Of a stretch of DNA of 6,544 nt, positions 1 to 5,300 are shown piece after piece. This DNA comes from an uncultured Alphaproteobacteria bacterium (lineage in GTDB: Bacteria > Pseudomonadota > Alphaproteobacteria > CAAHEQ01 > UBA3637): NCBI GenBank assembly GCA_947629595.1, contig CANREI010000068.1, positions 1 through 6,544 of the forward strand, given 5' to 3'. A program made the position numbers and the translations under genes. Position 1 is the stretch's first letter, and the number at the start of each line of letters is the position of its first letter. The notes under the pieces are model-generated. The model was not told the origin of the DNA. It saw only the letters and a program-made list of their open reading frames with translations, and ran no database searches.

Positions 1-920
1 CTTTCATCGGGTAACCCGTATGTATTAAAAATCAAATCCCAAAAATCATCGCGCCGTTGAAATTTTTTGGCCAAGTTGACCCGACTGGAATTTAAAGAGT
101 TATCGCCTTTATTTTCATAAATAATTTTGTAAGCGACATTATCCGTTTCGGGAGAAGAATATTGAACTTGTATTGTTTCATGCGATTCGGGACGTGTATA
201 TGTTTCCCTTGATACATAATGCACTTCATCTGTTTCGGCCAGCTCCAAAATACAATCGTTAATATCCGATAAAATTTTTAAGCCTTTTTGTTCCCGACAG
301 ATATTATTATAATAAGTTGTTCGATATAAAGGAATGGATTTTTCAACTTTTTGTAATGAATAACCCAAATCCGTCAATTCGTCATAGACGGTTTCGGTAT
401 CATCACCCAAACCGATGCCCGCAATTTTATAGAGCGACACATCATGCCGTTGTAAATCGGAAATGTTAACACCGCCGATTTTATCATTCCAAATGGAATT
501 TTTTTTGTTCGGCGATTCGGTAATATTCAACGATTCCTGTCGGCGAATCACATCTGCATCATTTGTTTCTTTTTCTTGAATTTTCACTTGAGGCACTTCA
601 ACTTTTTTATCTTTTTCAATTAAATCAACGCCAAACGATAAATTCGGTATCGGTTCCACAACCAAATTGGTGACCGGCTCGGCATTTCTGCCCAATTTCG
701 GCATATTCGAATCGAATTTTGAAGAATTATTTTTCTGATTAACGGCGCTTTCCGACTGATTTTGCGTCTTATTTTCCTTATCTGTTGCCGACGGTACCGC
801 TGCCGTTGATGATTCGCCGAACGAATCGTCAAACAACGGAATATCTTCCGAGAAAGCATTTGCAGAAAGAAATAAACCCGAAAAAAATGCCATACAAACA
901 ACAGAAGCAAACTTTTTCAT
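1..920 (-). CDS. Exported protein of unknown function, C-terminus cut by window edge
   Basis: This frame is open from the ATG at 920-918 to the left edge, giving 306 residues without a stop; the 3' end lies outside the window. The start is supported by AGGAAATGAT directly upstream on the minus strand. Residues 1-22 look like a Sec signal peptide (MKKF, hydrophobic core, then SANA before FSEDIP), so the protein is probably periplasmic or surface-exposed. Residues 25-150 are low-complexity, polar and Asn/Ser/Glu-rich, like a flexible linker. From about residue 165 a folded-looking domain begins (AGIGLGDDTETVYDELTDLGY), with two cysteines, C208 and C223, that could form a disulfide, and a late aromatic stretch (DDFWDLIFNTYGLPDE). 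The GIGLG start followed by a helix and a late GLP reminds me of small repeated periplasmic domains, but I recognise no named family. It is divergent from the LOG-mlaA-mlaC operon. Confidence 0.85.
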   Translation of the reverse strand, partial: MKKFASVVCMAFFSGLFLSANAFSEDIPLFDDSFGESSTAAVPSATDKENKTQNQSESAVNQKNNSSKFDSNMPKLGRNAEPVTNLVVEPIPNLSFGVDLIEKDKKVEVPQVKIQEKETNDADVIRRQESLNITESPNKKNSIWNDKIGGVNISDLQRHDVSLYKIAGIGLGDDTETVYDELTDLGYSLQKVEKSIPLYRTTYYNNICREQKGLKILSDINDCILELAETDEVHYVSRETYTRPESHETIQVQYSSPETDNVAYKIIYENKGDNSLNSSRVNLAKKFQRRDDFWDLIFNTYGLPDE

Positions 921-942
921 ATCATTTCCTAACACTTTTAAC

Positions 943-970
943 TTGACCTTTTTTGATTATACGATATTAT
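943..970 (+). promoter_or_regulatory. Promoter of the LOG-mlaA-mlaC operon
   Basis: TTGACC (943-948) and TATTAT (965-970) are separated by 16 bp, a good sigma70-type pair. Transcription would begin near 977, giving a leader of about 50 nt before the ATG at 1029. It overlaps the minus-strand -10 candidate of the divergent gene, so the two promoters probably compete or share control. Confidence 0.6.
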
Positions 971-985
971 ATATATCATATTTAA
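956..985 (-). promoter_or_regulatory. Candidate promoter of the divergent exported-protein gene
   Basis: On the minus strand a perfect TATAAT lies at 961-956. The matching -35 is poor (TTAAAT at 985-980, spacer 18), so the promoter would be weak or activator-dependent. The predicted leader is about 30 nt to the ATG at 920. The assignment rests mainly on the -10 match in an AT-rich region. Confidence 0.35.
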
Positions 986-997
986 TATCATATTAAA
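981..997. promoter_or_regulatory. 17-bp perfect palindrome, candidate operator
   Basis: TTTAATAT and ATATTAAA are perfect inverted arms around a single C at 989. The site lies just downstream of the predicted rightward start point and overlaps the -35 zone of the leftward promoter, where a repressor could act on both. A second, shorter dyad (GATAT at 963-967, ATATC at 973-977) overlaps the rightward -10. All arms are A/T-rich, so chance occurrence is not negligible. Confidence 0.35.
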
Positions 998-1028
998 GAA
1001 TTAAACAAGGAAAAGCAAGGAAAAAATA

Positions 1029-1646
1029 ATGAATATGGTGAATTCTGTTGCAGTTTTTTGCGGAAGCAGCCCCGGACGCAAGGCAATTTATATGCAGGAA
1101 GCCCATCGTATGGGAGAAATTTTGGCTCAAAACGAAATAAAATTGATTTACGGCGCCGGCACAACCGGATTGATGGGTGCGGTTGCCGACGGGGCATTCT
1201 CGGAAAACGGCTATGTGATCGGCGCAACGATTCGCGAATTATATGATATTGAAAAACCGCAGGAAATTGTTGAGCGCGCCACCAAATTCGAAGTGTGGGA
1301 TTTAATGGCCGACAGAAAAGTTTCCATGGTGCGTCAGGCTGATGCCATTTGCATTCTACCGGGCGGATTCGGTTCAATGGATGAATTGTTTGAAGTCTTG
1401 ACTTTACGTCAGTTAAATATTATTAAAGCTCCGATTATCGTTGTTAATATTGACGGTTTTTATAACACGCTCGAACAGTTTATTTTTGAAATGATCGGCG
1501 AAGGCTTTGCAAAGCCCTATCAATTGAAATTGTTACGTTTTGTGAAATCCGTTGATGAGGTATTACCGGCGATTGAAGAAGAAATGACACTCATCAGTGA
1601 AGCCGAAACGGCAAAAACCGAATCGACTCAAAAGGAAAAAAAATGA
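1029..1646 (+). CDS. LOG-family (TIGR00730-type) nucleotide 5'-monophosphate phosphoribohydrolase
   Basis: This 205-residue Rossmann-fold protein matches the LOG/lysine-decarboxylase-like family, whose studied members cleave the N-glycosidic bond of (often cytokinin) riboside 5'-monophosphates to release base and ribose 5-phosphate. Visible signatures are FCGSSPG (residues 10-16), the glycine loop YGAGTTGLMG (41-50), DLMADRK with R96 and K97 (91-97), and PGGFGSMDE (111-119). The last is the PGGxGTxxE motif with Ser for Thr; E119 is the expected catalytic glutamate. The final 25 residues form a charged tail. It has no signal peptide, so it is cytoplasmic. AAGGA at 1017-1021 supports the ATG at 1029; an ATG at 1035 is possible but less well spaced. 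It is the first gene of an operon with mlaA. The natural substrate, and whether it makes cytokinin at all, cannot be read from the sequence. Confidence 0.92.
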   Translation: MNMVNSVAVFCGSSPGRKAIYMQEAHRMGEILAQNEIKLIYGAGTTGLMGAVADGAFSENGYVIGATIRELYDIEKPQEIVERATKFEVWDLMADRKVSMVRQADAICILPGGFGSMDELFEVLTLRQLNIIKAPIIVVNIDGFYNTLEQFIFEMIGEGFAKPYQLKLLRFVKSVDEVLPAIEEEMTLISEAETAKTESTQKEKK

Positions 1647-2422
1647 AAGTAAAATTATTAACCTTGTTATTTTTAAGCAGTGCTTTCTTATTATCGGCTT
1701 GTGCCTGCAATCAACCGACAGAAGAACCTGATGAAACACTGCAAACAAACGATCCCTACGAATCGTTTAATCGGGGCGTTTTTGCTTTTAATATGTTGTT
1801 TGATACGGCTGTTTTAAAACCGGTTGCCGAAGGATACCGCGCCGTTACAACACCCGTTATGCGTGAAGGTGTTTCAAATTTTTATAAAAACTTAAAAGAA
1901 ACCCGAAACATTGCCAACGGTGCTTTACAAGGAAATGCCGAAAAAACGGGAAATGCCGCAAAACGATTGCTGGCCAACACATTCTGGGGATTTTTCGGGT
2001 TTTATGATGTGGCTTCGGATATGCAAATTCCGGCTTATGACAACGATTTCGGACAAACTTTGGCCGTTTGGGGTTGGGAAAACAGCGATACTTATATTGT
2101 TTTACCGTTCTTCGGTTCTTCCAACCCGCGAGATATCGGCGGCACAATCGGCGATTTTGCCACACCGCCCGGTTTATTCATTGCGTTAACCACGCCGTGG
2201 ACGTCCTATCCGCTCTCAATCGGCAACTATGTCCAACAACGTGAGCAATCAATTGAATTTATTGAAAATCTTCATCGTTCGTCAACCGATTTTTACGCAA
2301 CCGTTCGAACAATGACACAACAAAATCGTCAAAAAGTGATCAATGAAGCGTTGGGAAAAACATCTTCCGATGCTGTTTCCGACTACAACTTTGATATGGA
2401 TTTCGGCGATATAGATGAATAA
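1643..2422 (+). CDS. mlaA: MlaA (VacJ) outer-membrane phospholipid-transport lipoprotein
   Basis: MlaA is the outer-membrane component of the Mla pathway; it removes mislocalised phospholipids from the outer leaflet and passes them to periplasmic MlaC. The 259-residue product is close to the usual family length. It begins with a lipoprotein signal whose lipobox is LSAC, with C20 as the lipidated cysteine; alanine at +2 fits outer-membrane sorting. The family hallmark NDPYESFNRGVFAFN spans residues 36-50, followed by FGQTLAVWG (136-144) and YIVLPFFGSSNPRD (151-164). The C-terminus is acidic. The ATG overlaps the LOG stop codon in an ATGA arrangement and has AAAGGA at 1631-1636, so translation is probably coupled. 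mlaC follows 13 bp after the stop. No frameshift or lost motif was noticed. Confidence 0.96.
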   Translation: MKVKLLTLLFLSSAFLLSACACNQPTEEPDETLQTNDPYESFNRGVFAFNMLFDTAVLKPVAEGYRAVTTPVMREGVSNFYKNLKETRNIANGALQGNAEKTGNAAKRLLANTFWGFFGFYDVASDMQIPAYDNDFGQTLAVWGWENSDTYIVLPFFGSSNPRDIGGTIGDFATPPGLFIALTTPWTSYPLSIGNYVQQREQSIEFIENLHRSSTDFYATVRTMTQQNRQKVINEALGKTSSDAVSDYNFDMDFGDIDE

Positions 2423-2427
2423 AGGAG
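2422..2427 (+). promoter_or_regulatory. Ribosome binding site that sets the mlaC start
   Basis: AAGGAG overlaps the last base of the mlaA stop codon and lies 8 nt before the ATG at 2436. A longer frame opens at ATG 2415 inside the end of mlaA, but it would put seven charged or polar residues (MNKGETE) before the signal peptide and has no suitable site upstream, so 2436 is preferred. Confidence 0.8.
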
Positions 2428-2435
2428 AAACTGAA

Positions 2436-3041
2436 ATGAAAAAAATAATATCTTTTTTATGCGGTCTTTTTTTAATGGCGCAAACGGCATTCGGAGCAAG
2501 CGATCCGGCCGTTGAATTTGTTAACAAACTGGCTGATGACGTGATTGAAAACGTTTTGGCTTCACCGGCGCCCATGACGGAAAAGCTCACCTTATTTCGA
2601 GAAAAGTTTCAATCGGCACTTGATTTAAAATACATCGGACAGTTTGTGTTAGGTGTTTATTGGCGCACGGCCGATCAAGCGCAGAGAGATGCTTTTTTAA
2701 AGGCTTTTATGGATTTCACGACAAAATCGTGGGCGGATAAATTTAATATGTATACCGGTCAGAAAATTGTGTTTAAAGGCGCACAAAATGCACAAAAAGG
2801 GCAAATTTTCGTTAACAGTACCGTTCAAAACAATCCGCCGGCAGATGTGGTATGGCGTCTGCGGGAGAAAGACGGTCAATATAAAATTGTTGATATTATT
2901 GTTGAAGGTGTGAGTATGGCCATGAGTTACCGAAACGAATATGCCGCATTTTTGCAATCCAACAACGGTAATTTAAATAAACTCACTCAAACATTAAACG
3001 AAAAAAGTGCCGCATTTAAATTTTCAGATGAAAAGAAGTAA
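2436..3041 (+). CDS. mlaC: MlaC (Ttg2D) periplasmic phospholipid-binding protein
   Basis: MlaC carries phospholipid through the periplasm between MlaA in the outer membrane and the MlaFEDB ABC complex in the inner membrane. The 201-residue product has a typical Sec signal peptide (MKKIISF, hydrophobic core, probable cleavage AFG/AS after residue 20). The family core is clear: VVWRLREKDGQYKIVDI (138-154) running into IVEGVSMAMSYRNEYAAFL (155-173), the most conserved part of MlaC proteins. Hopanoid-associated HpnM belongs to the same superfamily and is the main alternative name, but direct linkage to mlaA favours MlaC. It is the last gene of the operon; mlaFED genes are not in the window. The stop codon is the first loop base group of a hairpin that probably ends transcription. 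Confidence 0.93.
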   Translation: MKKIISFLCGLFLMAQTAFGASDPAVEFVNKLADDVIENVLASPAPMTEKLTLFREKFQSALDLKYIGQFVLGVYWRTADQAQRDAFLKAFMDFTTKSWADKFNMYTGQKIVFKGAQNAQKGQIFVNSTVQNNPPADVVWRLREKDGQYKIVDIIVEGVSMAMSYRNEYAAFLQSNNGNLNKLTQTLNEKSAAFKFSDEKK

Positions 3042-3057
3042 TCATTGCTTCTTTTTT
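3031..3057 (+). terminator. Probable intrinsic terminator of the LOG-mlaA-mlaC operon
   Basis: AAAAGAAG (3031-3038) and CTTCTTTT (3048-3055) pair perfectly over 8 bp around a 9-nt loop, with a T-run to 3057. The mlaC stop codon lies inside the loop. The stem has only two G-C pairs, so termination may be leaky. The A-rich left arm could also make it work in the opposite direction. Confidence 0.5.
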
Positions 3058-3074
3058 CATAAACGGAAAAACAT

Positions 3075-3103
3075 TTGACAAATTATTTGAATTCCTTTAT
3101 ACT
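3075..3103 (+). promoter_or_regulatory. Strong sigma70-type promoter for the 461-residue protein
   Basis: TTGACA (3075-3080), a 17-bp spacer and TATACT (3098-3103) match the consensus at 11 of 12 positions. Transcription should start near 3110, so the leader would be only about 15-18 nt and the AAGGA at 3110-3114 would lie at the extreme 5' end of the mRNA. Confidence 0.75.
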
Positions 3104-3126
3104 TATATAAAGGAAAGCAACTTAAA

Positions 3127-4512
3127 ATGGCCACAAAAGAATATATCAAAACATTTAAAGATGAAGTGAATCGGCTTCTTGTTGAGCAGGAATATCAAAA
3201 AAGGAAAGCCGAAATCGACACGGCTTTTCAACAGGATATTTCCGCTGTTGACAACTCCTATCAACAAGCTTTATATAATTTAGAAGTTAATAAAAACAAT
3301 TATTTAAATTCTTATGACTATTTTTTACCCGAAAACAATTATCATTTGCCGGATTTCGGAAGCGACTTGCAATCTTCAATCTGTTCACAGCCTTTAAACA
3401 ATTTTTATTCGCCGAATAATTTAACGGTTGATTACGTTAATTTTCCGATTTCACCTGTTGAAAATTTTCTGTCTGACGAATCGGAAGAATCACTTGATGA
3501 TGAAATTGATTTATCTGATTTTTCCTTCTCTTCCGAACCGGAAGATCAAAATGATGAAGTCATCAACATGCCGAATGAAAGCGACAGTGAAGAAGAAAGC
3601 AAAATAACCGATGTCCCGCTGCAAGCAAATTTGTTATCGTCTTTATCGTTCAATGAAACCGAAGAAGAATCGTCTGATGAATCGGCACATGCCTCATCTG
3701 ATGAAGAATTGCCCGATAATACAAATGAAATATCGCTCTTAACGGCATTGAGCAATCCTGCACAAGTCAACACGGCTGCACTTTCAGAAACGGCTTTAAG
3801 AAATATGCCCGATGCGCTCGTTAATACGGCTCAAACGCCCGTTCAAAACACCTTGCAAACGCCTGTTCCGCAAGCGCAAGTGCCCGTTCAGGCGTCCTCT
3901 TCCGCTATTCAACAGCCCAACACGTTACAAACGCTTTCCGGCATATCGCAACCGACAACTTTTTATAAAACCGATCTTTTACCGCAGCAAAAATCAGATG
4001 AAAAAACCGCGGCATTTGCGCATGAGCAGCAAAAAAATATGATGGTGCGTGCGGCGGAATGGGTACAAGAAAACATTTTTGATGCCGTCGGCAATCATAT
4101 TCCCCTCATCGGTACCGTTATTAAAATGATCGGCAACGTATTTACGGGATTTTTTAAAACAATCGGAAATTTATTTGACGGAAATTTCGGCAATGCTCTT
4201 TCCAGCGGTTTAAGCTGGCTGAAAGATTCGGCCATTATCGGCGGTTCGGCTTACGGTATTTATAAATTGGGAAAAGAATTTGACTGGTGGGGCAAGAAAA
4301 AGTCGGCAACAAGCTCTCTGATCACTCAAAATACGGTAGAAAACACCGTACAAAATATGGTTCAAGATGCCGTTGTAAATGCCGTAACACAAAACATTGC
4401 CGCTCCAAGTCAAAGCATTATTTCCGGCGTGGCAACGCCTGTTTCCGAAAACGCTTCAACCGATGTGCTTCAAAATTTAATGATTGGAAAACTCAATCAA
4501 TATAATAAATAA
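3127..4512 (+). CDS. Large acidic protein of unknown function with hydrophobic Gly-rich segment
   Basis: I do not recognise a family for this 461-residue protein. No signal peptide is visible. Residues 1-60 are charged and helix-prone, with coiled-coil character (KDEVNRLLVEQEYQKRKAEI). Residues 61-110 are Asn/Tyr/Phe/Pro-rich. Residues 115-200 are strongly acidic and Ser-rich (for example ESDSEEES at 151-158 and SSDEELPD at 190-197). Residues 230-290 are a Gln/Pro/Thr/Val low-complexity linker. Residues 318-388 are hydrophobic and glycine-rich (IPLIGTVIKMIGNVF at 325-339; AIIGGSAYGIYKLG at 369-382) and end in DWWGKKK, which could be one or two membrane-inserting helices. The tail (400-424) has repeated Val/Asn/Gln segments. 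The start at 3127 follows AAGGA by 12 nt, a long spacing. It has its own strong promoter and ends 4 bp from the convergent pilin gene. An effector-like or scaffold role is possible but unproven. Confidence 0.85.
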   Translation: MATKEYIKTFKDEVNRLLVEQEYQKRKAEIDTAFQQDISAVDNSYQQALYNLEVNKNNYLNSYDYFLPENNYHLPDFGSDLQSSICSQPLNNFYSPNNLTVDYVNFPISPVENFLSDESEESLDDEIDLSDFSFSSEPEDQNDEVINMPNESDSEEESKITDVPLQANLLSSLSFNETEEESSDESAHASSDEELPDNTNEISLLTALSNPAQVNTAALSETALRNMPDALVNTAQTPVQNTLQTPVPQAQVPVQASSSAIQQPNTLQTLSGISQPTTFYKTDLLPQQKSDEKTAAFAHEQQKNMMVRAAEWVQENIFDAVGNHIPLIGTVIKMIGNVFTGFFKTIGNLFDGNFGNALSSGLSWLKDSAIIGGSAYGIYKLGKEFDWWGKKKSATSSLITQNTVENTVQNMVQDAVVNAVTQNIAAPSQSIISGVATPVSENASTDVLQNLMIGKLNQYNK

Positions 4513-4516
4513 TATT

Positions 4517-4975
4517 TTATTGAGATAAGGAATGCCGCGCAACAACATCAAACGAAAATGTTATGAGAACCGTCGATCCGTCGCATGACTCCGGTGAAAC
4601 GGTAATACCGAGATTATTAAGCTCCTCTGTTCTTTCTAAAATTCTTTCACAAACGCCTTTTGTCTCTTGCGATGACAAGGAAAATGTTTTTTTTCTGCCG
4701 TTTTCCGTCATTGTTGCGCAAGAACCGGAAGGACAATTGATGCTTGTTTTTTGAGCATATAATTTCAACGTATTCTCCGTTGCGCCACGCTTGGCCGTTT
4801 CAACAGCGAGTTTGCCTTGCAACACAATATCTCTTAAAGCGGTTGCCCGATAGGCATTATGAGCCTGACGATAACCATAGATACCGCCGATACTTAAAAG
4901 TCCCACCAAAGCAATAACGCCCATCATTTCAACCATACTGCGTCCGGATTGCATTTGCTTTTCAAGCTTTTTCAT
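4517..4975 (-). CDS. Type IV pilin-like (prepilin) protein
   Basis: The 152-residue product has a class III (prepilin) signal. A short basic leader ends at G11, followed by RSMVEMMGVIALVGLLSIGG, the hydrophobic N-terminal helix that anchors pilins in the inner membrane before assembly. The glutamate at mature position 5 (E16) is present. Mature position 1 is Arg, where Phe, Met or Leu is more usual. The globular part (about residues 40-152) has four cysteines, C81, C86, C109 and C131, enough for two disulfides, as in many minor pilins. The start is supported by GGAGG a few bases upstream on the minus strand. No pilus assembly genes (ATPase, platform, secretin, peptidase) are nearby, so it is an orphan here and would rely on machinery elsewhere. 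A pseudopilin of a secretion system is the main alternative. Confidence 0.88.
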   Translation of the reverse strand: MKKLEKQMQSGRSMVEMMGVIALVGLLSIGGIYGYRQAHNAYRATALRDIVLQGKLAVETAKRGATENTLKLYAQKTSINCPSGSCATMTENGRKKTFSLSSQETKGVCERILERTEELNNLGITVSPESCDGSTVLITFSFDVVARHSLSQ

Positions 4976-5011
4976 ATTCCCTCCGTAAAAAAAACAAACT
5001 TTAATAAATTT

Positions 5012-5040
5012 ATTGTAATCGCATTTTCAAAAAAAATCAA
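5012..5040 (-). promoter_or_regulatory. Promoter of the pilin-like gene
   Basis: On the minus strand TTGATT (5040-5035) and TACAAT (5017-5012) are 17 bp apart. The start point would be near 5005, giving a leader of about 30 nt to the ATG at 4975. Surrounding A/T runs weaken the argument. Confidence 0.5.
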
Positions 5041-5076
5041 TTTTTTTTATTTTTAAAAAAAACTCAATTACTTATC

Positions 5077-5117
5077 ATTAAAAAAAAGCGTTGCATTAAA
5101 CGGACGTTTAATTCAAC
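5077..5117 (-). repeat. 41-bp palindromic repeat, copy 1 (minus orientation)
   Basis: Read on the minus strand it is a 28-nt imperfect palindrome (GTTGAATTAAACG... ...CGTTTAATGCAAC) followed by GC, eight Ts and AAT. The dyad in this copy is the best of the three: GCGTTGCATTAAACG (5088-5102) and CGTTTAATTCAACGC (5105-5119) match at 14 of 15 positions around a GA centre. The 28-nt core agrees with copy 3 at 24 positions. Confidence 0.85.
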
Positions 5118-5220
5118 GCGGATTCGGGAGCATTTTAAAGGCAAAAATAAGCGAAAAAAGAGAAGGGAAAAAAGACGATAAATCAGTCAATTTGTGCAAA
5201 AATAAATTTTTTTTGTAAAA

Positions 5221-5261
5221 ATTAAAAAAAAGTGTTGCAAAAAACGTCCCTTTAATGCAAC
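5221..5261 (-). repeat. 41-bp palindromic repeat, copy 2 (minus orientation)
   Basis: On the minus strand the core starts GTTGCATTAAAGG and ends CGTTTTTTGCAAC, then AC, eight Ts and AAT. The core matches copy 3 at 26 of 28 positions and lies in the same direction as copy 1, offset by 144 bp. It ends 39 bp before the GT6 start codon. In this orientation it could terminate only leftward transcription, so it is not a GT6 terminator. Confidence 0.88.
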
Positions 5262-5300
5262 AATTATTTCATCATTTATTCTTTAGTTTGGGAAGTGATG

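Larger units (their letters stand above)
4976..5300. other. Non-coding AT-rich region between pilin and GT6 genes
   Basis: This roughly 325-bp divergent gap has no credible gene. It holds the pilin promoter (5012-5040), two copies of the 41-bp palindromic repeat (5077-5117 and 5221-5261), many A8 or T8 runs, and between the repeats (5118-5220) a markedly purine-rich stretch on the plus strand with no plus-strand ATG. I could not find a convincing -35/-10 pair for the GT6 gene. Confidence 0.7.

Noticed and set aside
620..910. Minus-strand 96-residue frame inside the left-hand gene
   Set aside because: It is in another frame of the exported-protein gene, which has a proper signal peptide, ribosome site and an open frame to the window edge.
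1058..1246. Short overlapping frame inside the LOG gene
   Set aside because: It is a shadow of the LOG coding frame, Arg-rich and without its own start signals.
2415..2435. Upstream in-frame start for mlaC (seven extra residues)
   Set aside because: It lies inside the mlaA coding end, lacks a suitable ribosome site, and spoils a clean signal peptide; AAGGAG is ideally placed for 2436.
4563..4754. Plus-strand frame within the pilin region
   Set aside because: It lies antisense to a well-supported pilin gene and has no ribosome site or protein-like features.
5295..5300. GTG and first ATG as starts of the GT6 gene
   Set aside because: GTG 5295 overlaps the end of the GGGAAG ribosome site, and ATG 5298 is only 4 nt from GGGA. 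ATG 5301 has better spacing, though the difference is one or two residues.
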